Positions 52,141 to 59,223 of a stretch of 64,000 nt of DNA are shown here, piece after piece. The position numbers and the translations under genes are program-made. The notes beneath the pieces were generated by a model, which was not told where the DNA came from, searched no databases, and saw only the letters and a list, made by a program, of their open reading frames with translations. Every line of letters starts with the position of its first letter. The first letter of the stretch is position 1. Source of the DNA: an uncultured Candidatus Binatia bacterium (lineage in GTDB: Bacteria > Desulfobacterota > Binatia > Bin18); contig OY282457.1 of the NCBI GenBank assembly GCA_958296235.1, forward strand, positions 823,769 to 887,768. Reading direction: 5' to 3'.

Positions 52141-53295
52141 TTACCGGTCAACTTCAGGAGCCACCACATCGAGGCTGGCAATCAACGCAATCAAGTCGGC
52201 AATCATAATCCCGCGACTGAGTTTGTCCACTATGCTCATCGCTGAAAACGAGCCAGTTCTAATTTTTGTTCGATAGGGAAACTCACTCCCGTCACTGACC
52301 ACATACCAGCCCATATCCCCCCGAGAGGCTTCGACACGGACATGCGCGTCGCCAACCGGCGGTTTGAGCTTCTTGGCCACTCTCGCCAGAACCGGCCCGT
52401 CAGGAATCATATCCAGGCATTGGCGGACGATTTTGCAGGATTCTTTTAATTCTTTAATCCGCACCATGTAGCGGTCAAAGCAATCGCCCAGGGTGCCGAC
52501 TTCGCCAGTCCCAACTGGGACATCAAAGTCTAATTCCGGGTAAATCGAATACGGCTCATCCCGACGCACATCATACTGAAAACCACAGCCGCGCAGATTA
52601 GGGCCAACCAAGTTGTAGTTAATCGCCTCTTCTTTGCTGACCGCGGCAACATTGGCTAAGCGTTCGACATAGATCTTATTATAGGAAATCAGGTCGTTGT
52701 ATTCGGCAATGAAGGGTTCAAATCGATCCAGGAAGGCCGTCACTTGTTCTGCATACCCCGGCGGCAAATCCCAGGCGACGCCGCCAATACGCATATAGTT
52801 AAAGGTCAGCCGCGCCCCGCACAGATCTTCAAGCAGGTTATTCACCTTCTCCCGCTCCCGAATCGCATGCGTAAATGGGGTCATACCACCAATATCCATG
52901 ACCATGGTCCCAACCGAGAGCAGGTGACTGGCGATCCGGCCTAATTCGCAAGCAATAATTCGACAAAATTCTCCCCGCCGAGGAACCTCAATCCCGGCCG
53001 CGCGCTCGCAGACCATGGCCCAGCCCTGGTTACACTGCATAGCCGACACATAATCGACGCGGTCCGTATAAGGCATGAAGCCGTGATAACCGACTTTCTC
53101 GGATATCTTCTCTATGGAGCGATGCAGATAGCCGATATCAGGAAGCGCCGTCCGCATGATTTCGCCATCAGCCTTGACCACGAAACGCAACACCCCATGC
53201 GTACTCGGGTGTTGGGGACCCATATTCAGGGTCATCTCTTCTGTTGCCAGACCATCATCACGTTGGACTTCAAACTCATACCCTGCCAGGCTCAT
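52141..53295 (-). CDS. nuoD: NADH-quinone oxidoreductase subunit D (49-kDa type)
   Basis: Forms the quinone-reduction site with NuoB. The ATG at 53295 ([13 protein letters not shown]), preceded by GGGAGG, gives 384 residues. Motifs: [15 protein letters not shown] with the quinone His, [12 protein letters not shown] with [16 protein letters not shown] (Tyr), and C-terminal [20 protein letters not shown]. It is separate from nuoC, unlike the fused E. coli NuoCD. Confidence 0.97.
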   Translation of the reverse strand: MSLAGYEFEVQRDDGLATEEMTLNMGPQHPSTHGVLRFVVKADGEIMRTALPDIGYLHRSIEKISEKVGYHGFMPYTDRVDYVSAMQCNQGWAMVCERAAGIEVPRRGEFCRIIACELGRIASHLLSVGTMVMDIGGMTPFTHAIREREKVNNLLEDLCGARLTFNYMRIGGVAWDLPPGYAEQVTAFLDRFEPFIAEYNDLISYNKIYVERLANVAAVSKEEAINYNLVGPNLRGCGFQYDVRRDEPYSIYPELDFDVPVGTGEVGTLGDCFDRYMVRIKELKESCKIVRQCLDMIPDGPVLARVAKKLKPPVGDAHVRVEASRGDMGWYVVSDGSEFPYRTKIRTGSFSAMSIVDKLSRGIMIADLIALIASLDVVAPEVDR

Positions 53296-53370
53296 AGAGG
53301 CCTCCCGCTTTGGGTTTGCATACAAGGGGCGATAGAAAAGACGAAGGTGGGTTGGAACACGAGCGTGAAT

Positions 53371-53865
53371 TTATTTCAGCAAGCTCTCTCGGCGCGTGCT
53401 GATGCCATGGTACTCTTCAGGCTCGATAAAATCCTTGCGGAGCGGATGCCCGACCCAGTCTTCCGGCATTAATAAACGCCTCAAGTCCGAGTGTCCGGTA
53501 AAAACGACGCCAAGCAAGTCGTAGATCTCGCGTTCCAGCCAATTGGCTGCTTTCCAGATCGTTTCCACAGAGGGCATGCTGGGCTCTTCGCGCGACATAT
53601 TGACCTTGACCACAATCGCATGTCGATGAGTATAGGAGTAAAGGTGGAGAACAACCTGAATATATTCCTCTTTTAAGAAGTCAACGCCGGACATATTCGT
53701 TAGGCAGTCAAAGGCCAGATCTGGATCGTTATGAAGAAATTGACAGACCTCAACAATAGAGTCTGACTTGACAAGGACAAAGGGATCAAGGGCGTCCGCC
53801 TCAAAGGCTGTAATGGCGTCGTCGTGCTGGTCTTGTAATCTCTGGTGTATCTCTGTGGGACTCAT
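53371..53865 (-). CDS. nuoC: NADH-quinone oxidoreductase subunit C (30-kDa type)
   Basis: Peripheral-arm structural subunit. 164 residues ending with the family signature WLEREIYDLLGVVFTGH, DLRRLLMPEDWVGHPLRKD (about 110-146). It is 75 bp ahead of nuoD and 52 bp after nuoB. Confidence 0.96.
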   Translation of the reverse strand: MSPTEIHQRLQDQHDDAITAFEADALDPFVLVKSDSIVEVCQFLHNDPDLAFDCLTNMSGVDFLKEEYIQVVLHLYSYTHRHAIVVKVNMSREEPSMPSVETIWKAANWLEREIYDLLGVVFTGHSDLRRLLMPEDWVGHPLRKDFIEPEEYHGISTRRESLLK

Positions 53866-53917
53866 AGTTCACACACTGCCGTGCCCTTCCTGATGCGTCG
53901 CTTGTCGTCAATATCCT

Positions 53918-54418
53918 TTATGCTGCGGCTTGCGCAGAGGAGCCCCTCACCAACCAGCGCTCCTGCATCATCTTTTCCTGGAGTTTAAGCAAGCCCTCTG
54001 TCAGGGCTTCAGGACGGGGCGGACAGCCGGGAACGTATACGTCAACGGGAATCACCTTATCGACACCATCGCAGACCGAGTACGCTAACTGGAACAGCCC
54101 ACCGCAATTTGAACAACTCCCCATAGAAATCACATATTTAGGATCGGGCATTTGATCGTAAAGGACTTTAGTCCTGAGTGCCATCTTCAATGTGAGCGTC
54201 CCAGCAATAATCATCATGTCAGACTGACGCGGGGTCGCCCGTGGGGCTGCCCCGAAACGTTCCAAGTCTGCTCGGGGACCGCCGGTTTGCATGAGCTCAA
54301 TCGCACAACACGCAAGGCCGAAGAGCATGTACCATACCGATGATTTCCGGGTCCAATTAAGAACCTCATCAAGCTTGGTTGTGACCACCATCTCTGGAAC
54401 ACTATTGATCAGGGACAT
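53918..54418 (-). CDS. nuoB: NADH-quinone oxidoreductase subunit B, operon copy (cluster N2)
   Basis: Binds terminal cluster N2 next to quinone. 166 residues. N2 ligands: the tandem Cys in [10 protein letters not shown] (about 36-37), Cys in [10 protein letters not shown] (about 101) and Cys in [13 protein letters not shown] (about 131). It has an extra Cys after the third ligand (SCSNC). It lies between nuoA and nuoC. A second, divergent NuoB is encoded at 55539-56069. Confidence 0.96.
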   Translation of the reverse strand: MSLINSVPEMVVTTKLDEVLNWTRKSSVWYMLFGLACCAIELMQTGGPRADLERFGAAPRATPRQSDMMIIAGTLTLKMALRTKVLYDQMPDPKYVISMGSCSNCGGLFQLAYSVCDGVDKVIPVDVYVPGCPPRPEALTEGLLKLQEKMMQERWLVRGSSAQAAA

Positions 54419-54427
54419 GCTTCCTCC

Positions 54428-54877
54428 TCATGCGGCTTTCGGCAATTCGGATTCTTTCGCTACGGTCTGAGCTTCGGCGGCGGTTGGTTGCAGTCGCTTG
54501 AGCCATTCAAGGTCGCGCTTGGCCCAGACATAAACCAGCCCAACAACAAGAATACCCAGAAAGATCAATATCTCGATAAGAGCAAAGAGCCCCTGCCCAT
54601 TGAGCAGCCAGTCGCGAAAAGCGACGGCAACCGGGAAAATAAAAGCAACCTCGATTTCAAAGATCACAAACACGAGGGCGATCAGATAGAAACGGATATT
54701 AAAATTAATCCAGGCGCTCCCGGTCGGCGGCTCTCCACACTCATACGTGGTCAGCTTCTTTGCCTCTGGATTATGCGGACGCAACAGCTTTCCCAGCGCG
54801 AGGTGCACGGCGCAGAACGCAATGGCAAGGATGGAAAAGACCAGAACATTCCCAAGATTAAACAGCACCGTACACAC
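54428..54877 (-). CDS. nuoA: NADH-quinone oxidoreductase subunit A
   Basis: Three-helix subunit next to NuoH. 149 residues, with TTYECGEPPTGSAWINFNIR (about 44-63, the loop with the conserved Cys near the quinone site) and FYLIALVFVIFEIEVAFIFP. A charged C-terminal tail after the last helix is a little long. First gene of the nuo run, 10 bp ahead of nuoB. Confidence 0.95.
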   Translation of the reverse strand: MCTVLFNLGNVLVFSILAIAFCAVHLALGKLLRPHNPEAKKLTTYECGEPPTGSAWINFNIRFYLIALVFVIFEIEVAFIFPVAVAFRDWLLNGQGLFALIEILIFLGILVVGLVYVWAKRDLEWLKRLQPTAAEAQTVAKESELPKAA

Positions 54878-54938
54878 TCCTTCTGTTTAACAGGTTCCTC
54901 CCAGGTGGCCGTACTTCCAGTTGGAAAGCAGTCCACCT

Positions 54939-55436
54939 TCAGAGCGACGGCTCAGCAATATCAGCAGCATAAGGGCGAGCAGATTCTGTATACTCTCCCT
55001 GCTCTCGATGGGCAAGCTCCTCTCGCAACCCCAGCTTATGTGCGATCTGTCCGATGGAGACATTAGCCAGATACGATCCCAACAAGCGCTGCGCCTCCCC
55101 CCATACAGAGATCTGACGACACACCGGATGATAGCAGCAGGCATTCCCGTCCTCGTCGAGACATTCCATCAGCAATAGCGGTCCTTCTAAACACTCATAC
55201 ACCGCTCGCAAGCTGATATCAGACGCAGGCTTCTTGAGCGTAAACCCGCCACGCGCCCCCATATGGGATTCAACCAATCCACCAGTCGCAAGCTGTTTCA
55301 TAATCTTCGACAGGAAGTGCGCGGGGATATCTTGTTTTGTCTGGATCTCCCGCCTTGGAACAACCCTGTCCTGGGGCTGAGCAGCAAGATATGTCAACGC
55401 CCGAACCGCGTAGTCTACCCGCCTTCCGATATTCAT
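54939..55436 (-). CDS. Rrf2/IscR-type transcriptional regulator
   Basis: Winged-helix regulator. The ATG at 55436 (MNIGRRVDYAVRALTYLA) gives 165 residues; the frame is open 15 codons further. The DNA-binding part has DIPAHFLSKIMKQLATGGLV and SHMGARGGFTL (about 35-70). The Cys-rich segment C-L-D-E-D-G-N-A-C-C-Y-H-P-V-C (about 96-110) is placed like the Fe-S ligands of IscR/NsrR, so it may sense Fe-S, NO or redox state. It lies between nuoB2 and nuoA in the same direction, and the targets are most likely iscU or the nuo genes. The exact subfamily is uncertain. Confidence 0.85.
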   Translation of the reverse strand: MNIGRRVDYAVRALTYLAAQPQDRVVPRREIQTKQDIPAHFLSKIMKQLATGGLVESHMGARGGFTLKKPASDISLRAVYECLEGPLLLMECLDEDGNACCYHPVCRQISVWGEAQRLLGSYLANVSIGQIAHKLGLREELAHREQGEYTESARPYAADIAEPSL

Positions 55437-55538
55437 CAGAGAGCTACGCTCGGTTGATTTTGGGAGTACTCCGGCATCCATAGTCGCCCGTTATCAGCAC
55501 TTCAGTCGAGATACCACTCTATTATGATTCCATGACTT

Positions 55539-56069
55539 CTACAGTTCAGCTCCGCGGAATTTCTGCTTCTGGCTTTGAATTTTGCGCTGCAATGCCATAA
55601 GGGCGTCTAAAACATTCTCAGGACGGGGTGGACAGCCAGGCACGTATACGTCAACCGGGACAATATGGTCGATACCAGCGACGGTGGTGTAGTTATCATA
55701 AAACCCTCCGGTTGAAGCACAGGCCCCAAAAGCCATCACCCAGTTCGGCTCTGCCATTTGCTCGTATACACGTTTCAGGATGGGAGCTTGGCGACACGTC
55801 ACCGTTCCAATCACCATCAGTAAATCAGCTTGTCTAGGGCTAAACCGGGGCAGTAACGCCCCAAAACGATCAATATCATACGGCGTCATAGACAGCGCCA
55901 TATATTCCATGGCGCAGCACGCCGTTGCGAATGGGTAAGGAAAAATCGAATATTTCCGGGCCCAGCCAATGGCCTTATCCAATTGGGTCAAAACAACCGC
56001 ATCACCGAGCAAGGCTTCTTCTCCACCCTGTAGCCGTGTGGCCGTTACCTGCGTGGCGCTGTTTTCCAT
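55539..56069 (-). CDS. nuoB: Second NuoB-like subunit (cluster N2 type), outside the nuo run
   Basis: 176 residues of the 20-kDa/PSST family. All four N2 ligand Cys are present: FATACCAMEYMAL (tandem), AFGACASTGGFY and [13 protein letters not shown]. It is clearly different from the operon NuoB (CASTGGFYDNY instead of [12 protein letters not shown]) and has an N-terminal extension of about 20 residues. It lies between iscU and the Rrf2 regulator, separated from nuoA by that regulator. It could substitute for NuoB under some condition or serve another NiFe-hydrogenase-like complex; the role is unknown. Confidence 0.9.
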   Translation of the reverse strand: MENSATQVTATRLQGGEEALLGDAVVLTQLDKAIGWARKYSIFPYPFATACCAMEYMALSMTPYDIDRFGALLPRFSPRQADLLMVIGTVTCRQAPILKRVYEQMAEPNWVMAFGACASTGGFYDNYTTVAGIDHIVPVDVYVPGCPPRPENVLDALMALQRKIQSQKQKFRGAEL

Positions 56070-56108
56070 ATCTTCCCCGTCCCGCTGTCGGTCGCGTTGT
56101 CCGTTGGT

Positions 56109-56522
56109 CTAGGCGGCATCCTTCTTGGGTGCCCCCGCTCCTTCTGCCCGGTCCCGCCAGTCCGCCACCGCCGCCTTGATCGCATCCTCCGCTAACACCG
56201 AACAGTGAATCTTCACCGGCGGTAACGCCAACTCGGTCACGATCTCCGTGTTCTTGATCGCCCCTGCCTCCGCCACTGTCTTCCCCTTTACCAACTCCGT
56301 CACATAACTCGACGACGCGATCGCCGACCCACACCCAAAGGTCTTGAATCTCGCATCTTCGATCACTTCGGTCTGCGGGTTGATCTTCAACTGCAACTTC
56401 ATCACGTCCCCGCACTCCGGGGCCCCCACCACGCCCGTGCCCACGTTGCCTTCCTCGGCCGCAAAACTCCCCACGTTCCGCGGTCGCTCGTAATGCTCTA
56501 CCACTCGCTCGGTGTATGCCAT
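56109..56522 (-). CDS. iscU: Fe-S cluster assembly scaffold IscU/NifU-like
   Basis: Scaffold on which 2Fe-2S clusters are assembled before transfer to apoproteins. 137 residues. The three ligand Cys are in GAPECGDVMK (about 37), TFGCGSAIASS (about 63) and KIHCSVLAED (about 106), with the Asp after the first. An Ala/Lys-rich tail follows about 125. No iscS, iscA or hscBA lies beside it. Codons end strongly in G (13 of 15 Val codons are GTG), like tuf and unlike most neighbours. A strong promoter at 56581-56610 reads into it. Confidence 0.95.
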   Translation of the reverse strand: MAYTERVVEHYERPRNVGSFAAEEGNVGTGVVGAPECGDVMKLQLKINPQTEVIEDARFKTFGCGSAIASSSYVTELVKGKTVAEAGAIKNTEIVTELALPPVKIHCSVLAEDAIKAAVADWRDRAEGAGAPKKDAA

Positions 56523-56580
56523 CGGTGTCTCCTTGTAAAAAGCAGTTATGCCGAAAATCCCTCACTTATTGATTGAGCTG

Positions 56581-56610
56581 ATGATAGACTTCTAAGGTCC
56601 AACTTGTCAA
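56581..56610 (-). promoter_or_regulatory. Strong sigma-70-type promoter ahead of iscU
   Basis: On the minus strand a perfect TTGACA (56605-56610) and TATCAT (56581-56586) are separated by 18 bp, about 60 bp upstream of the iscU ATG. It would transcribe iscU, nuoB2, the Rrf2 regulator and perhaps the nuo genes. A direct repeat at 56655-56676 lies about 45 bp upstream of the -35. Confidence 0.7.
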
Positions 56611-56654
56611 CCGTTCCGCTGTGGAAGAAGCGCCGGACAGATTCCTTTCTGCCG

Positions 56655-56676
56655 GTTGTTCAACATTGTTGTTCAA
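56655..56676 (-). repeat. Direct repeat GTTGTTCAA x2, possible regulator site upstream of the iscU promoter
   Basis: Two perfect 9-bp copies of GTTGTTCAA (56655-56663 and 56668-56676, plus-strand reading) are separated by 4 bp (13-bp period). The first copy, extended to GTTGTTCAAC, is itself close to a GTTG/CAAC palindrome. It lies in the 164-bp gap between the oxidoreductase gene and iscU. Binding by the adjacent Rrf2 regulator is a guess. Confidence 0.4.
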
Positions 56677-56686
56677 TATCATAGCG

Positions 56687-57406
56687 CTACCATTTTTCAT
56701 ATTTCACCGCCTGACGCTCGTATCCGGCTCCACGCAGCAGGTCTCTCAATAACAGAACGGGCCGACCTATCCCGCAGATATAAAACTGCCGGCTGCGCGG
56801 TCTCGCCTCTTTCACAAAATGCTGTTCGATGTAAGGCAGGAGGACTCGCTCTATTGAATATTTCTCTGGCTCACACTGATCGGTCAACGGTCGAAAGGAA
56901 AAACGAGCGCGCTGGCATTCCCACTTTTGCCACTCGGCAGCGTACAGCACATCTCTTGCCTGTGGCGCGGCGTACAGCAACCGGGCAGGGTGAGGCCCTT
57001 TCGTTGTCAGGAGGCGGGCAATCATCGGACGAAAAGGCACGACACCAACTCGGTCGGCAATAAAAATGTATTCAGTGTCCAGTGGCTGGTCGAGGACGAA
57101 AGTTCCCCACGGTCCGGTAAAGCACAAGAGGTCAGTTTCTTTCAGGCTGAAGAGGTATGCGGAACCAGGACCACCACGAACCTGATTCAAACAAATCTCA
57201 AAACATCCCTCTTCCTCGGGCACGGAGGCAATCGTGTATGCCCGAGTGAGCGTCTGTCCACTAATCGGGAGTAAAAACGAGAGGAATTGGCCCGGCAAAA
57301 ATGAGAGCTTCTGGCCATTCACAACCCGGAGAAAAAAAGAGCGGGTCTCTGGGGTTCGTTCAATAATCTTCTCGATAGTTGCGGTAAAGGTCGGCGAGGA
57401 AGACAT
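56687..57406 (-). CDS. Flavin oxidoreductase of the ferredoxin-NAD(P)+ reductase type
   Basis: 239 residues with an FAD domain (FSFLPGQFLSFLLP-like LPGQFLSFLL at 37-46, RAYTIAS at about 55-61) and an NAD(P)-binding domain. The usual nucleotide motif GGxGxxP is replaced by ADRVGVVPFRPMIA (about 116-129), keeping only GVVP. CGIG at about 211 is the usual CG site, and the protein ends in an aromatic KYEKW. It is 18 bp after the ferredoxin gene, so it likely exchanges electrons with that ferredoxin. Direction and pyridine nucleotide preference cannot be read from the sequence. Confidence 0.8.
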   Translation of the reverse strand: MSSSPTFTATIEKIIERTPETRSFFLRVVNGQKLSFLPGQFLSFLLPISGQTLTRAYTIASVPEEEGCFEICLNQVRGGPGSAYLFSLKETDLLCFTGPWGTFVLDQPLDTEYIFIADRVGVVPFRPMIARLLTTKGPHPARLLYAAPQARDVLYAAEWQKWECQRARFSFRPLTDQCEPEKYSIERVLLPYIEQHFVKEARPRSRQFYICGIGRPVLLLRDLLRGAGYERQAVKYEKW

Positions 57407-57424
57407 GCGTGCGTCCGCTCCCCG

Positions 57425-57778
57425 TTATACCTGTTGGTTAATCGTGTGGCGAGGAATAAGAATTTTCACCTTACCTTCCGCCATAACCGCTTGGCAGCCC
57501 AGCCGCGAGGTTGACACCAGACCGGGCGCCTTGTCGAGCATATCGTCTTCTTCCTCTTCGTTCTCAGTCAAATGCGCCATACCCTGGGTGACAATTACGT
57601 GGCAGGTCGTGCAGGCACAATTGCCGCCACACGCGTGTTCGAGATCAACCCCATGGCCGAGTAAGATGTCGAGTATGGAACCCGGCTCGCCATCATGATG
57701 AAAAGGCGCTTGGGAGGGATCAAATTCAATAAGCTGTTCAGGATTCCCGTTTTCAAACGAGACGTATAACTTTGCCAT
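57425..57778 (-). CDS. fdx: ISC/adrenodoxin-type 2Fe-2S ferredoxin
   Basis: 117-residue electron carrier. The cluster ligands are in HACGGNCACTTCHVIV (C-x5-C-x2-C, about 50-59) and SRLGCQAV (about 95). An acidic stretch ENEEEEDDMLD between them matches the partner-binding helix of vertebrate-type ferredoxins. The family reduces Fe-S assembly intermediates. Here it sits between mrp and the flavin oxidoreductase. It could also donate electrons to the NuoEFG-less complex I (inference). Confidence 0.92.
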   Translation of the reverse strand: MAKLYVSFENGNPEQLIEFDPSQAPFHHDGEPGSILDILLGHGVDLEHACGGNCACTTCHVIVTQGMAHLTENEEEEDDMLDKAPGLVSTSRLGCQAVMAEGKVKILIPRHTINQQV

Positions 57779-57798
57779 GTCAAGGAACGGAGGTTGAC

Positions 57799-58866
57799 CT
57801 ATTGGAGAGGCCCTGGGCGAACGGACGATGTTTCGACCTGCTTCAGGACTTGCTGTGCAATCTCAAGGAAAGTCTGACTCTGCGGGTGGTCAGGCTGGGC
57901 GATGACAAGCGGGATGCCGGCATCCCCTCCGGCGACAATCTCATGGACGAGGGGTAGCTGGCCAAGGAACGGAAGACCAAATTGCTCGGCCATTTTTATT
58001 CCGTTGCCATGAGAAAAAATATGCGCTTCATGTCCACAGGAACGACAGAGCAGGTAACTCATATTTTCAATAACACCTAAGACTGGAACGTTGACTTCCT
58101 CAAACATCTTGATGCCCCGCCGCGCATCGAGCAGCGCCACATCTTGGGGCGTCGTCACGATGACCCCCCCGGAGAGTGGAACCTTTTGCACCATGGTCAG
58201 CTGCGCATCACCGGTACCGGGCGGCAGGTCCACAACAAGCACATCCAATTCTCCCCACTCGACCTTGGTAATAAACTCGGTCAGCAGCTTATCAATCATC
58301 GGTCCGCGCCAAATGACAGCGTGGCTGTCTGGAATCAGAAAGCCCATGGACATGATCTGCATGTCGTATTTGGTAACGGGGATCAAGCGTTTATCTTCCG
58401 TACTCTTGGGCTTCTCGGTAATACCCAACATGAGGGGGATACTCGGGCCATAGACATCGGCATCCATCACCCCAACCCGCTGGCCGGCTCGAGCCAGCGC
58501 GGTTGCCAGGTTCACCGAAACCGTTGATTTTCCAACTCCCCCTTTGCCACTGGCCACCGCGACCACATGCCGCACCCCTGGAATCTCAGGCTTGGACTGC
58601 GGCGTGGGTTTTGGGGCGTCCGGCTGCTGGATGGAAATCTCTACAGGCAGGTGGACGAGCCGGCTCAGCGTTTCAATCACGCGCTGTCGAATGTTTGCGA
58701 TGACCTCCGCATTGCCGGTTGAAGGGGCGAGTTCTACCGTCACCGCCGCGCCGCCGACAGCAATATCTTTGACCACGCCGAAGGCGACAATATCTCGGCT
58801 AAAGCCAGGATATTTGACCTGCTTGAGGGCTTCTAATAATTCCTGGGGTGTTGGTGGTGTTGACAT
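57799..58866 (-). CDS. mrp: Mrp/ApbC-type Fe-S carrier ATPase, copy 1
   Basis: 355 residues. The N-terminal MIP18/DUF59-like domain (about 5-80, LLEALKQVKYPGFSRDIVAF) is followed by a ParA/NBP35-type P-loop ATPase with the deviant Walker A SGKGGVGKSTVSVNLA (about 107-122). VDLPPGTGDAQLTM (about 218) is the family motif. The C-x2-C pair in LLCRSCGHEA (about 282) binds the bridging cluster in homologues. It is 10 bp after the DUF971 gene. Copy 2 at 59224 has the same plan but clearly different sequence. Confidence 0.93.
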   Translation of the reverse strand: MSTPPTPQELLEALKQVKYPGFSRDIVAFGVVKDIAVGGAAVTVELAPSTGNAEVIANIRQRVIETLSRLVHLPVEISIQQPDAPKPTPQSKPEIPGVRHVVAVASGKGGVGKSTVSVNLATALARAGQRVGVMDADVYGPSIPLMLGITEKPKSTEDKRLIPVTKYDMQIMSMGFLIPDSHAVIWRGPMIDKLLTEFITKVEWGELDVLVVDLPPGTGDAQLTMVQKVPLSGGVIVTTPQDVALLDARRGIKMFEEVNVPVLGVIENMSYLLCRSCGHEAHIFSHGNGIKMAEQFGLPFLGQLPLVHEIVAGGDAGIPLVIAQPDHPQSQTFLEIAQQVLKQVETSSVRPGPLQ

Positions 58867-58876
58867 AGATTGGCCT

Positions 58877-59203
58877 TTAGTCGGGCTCCTCGGGATTATT
58901 GTGGCTGTGCGGATGATCTTGGCTCTGGCCTAAACTCCGCAGGTAGGCATAGGTGTAAATGCCCGTTTCGTGGCCATCATTCCAGGTCGGATTCACGGCA
59001 TAATTGCCGACCATATCAATACTTACAAGCTGAGGATTTTCCACCTTAATAAAGTGGCGTTCGCCACCATGCCCCTGGCAGACCGCACACGGACACCAGC
59101 CCCGCAGATAGGCGAAGGGATAGTCGTTCAGGGTATCGTCATCCCACAGCACCCGCAGGAGCTGGTCTTCCATAATGGGCGTTAGGAGCAGGGGCGTCGG
59201 CAT
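58877..59203 (-). CDS. DUF971 (GBBH-like) domain protein
   Basis: 108 residues. The DUF971 pattern is LRVLWDDDTLNDYPFAYLRG, then W-C-P-C-A-V-C (about 36-41), VGNYAVNPTWNDGHETGIYTY and AYLRSLG. The two Cys pairs suggest a metal or Fe-S site. A His-rich tail (DHPHSHNN) is at the C-terminus. Genes of this family are often beside mrp, and here it lies exactly between two mrp copies (20 bp from one, 10 bp from the other). The function is not established; a role in Fe-S delivery is inferred from position. Confidence 0.85.
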   Translation of the reverse strand: MPTPLLLTPIMEDQLLRVLWDDDTLNDYPFAYLRGWCPCAVCQGHGGERHFIKVENPQLVSIDMVGNYAVNPTWNDGHETGIYTYAYLRSLGQSQDHPHSHNNPEEPD

Positions 59204-59223
59204 AGCATCCTCGTTATTCAGCC

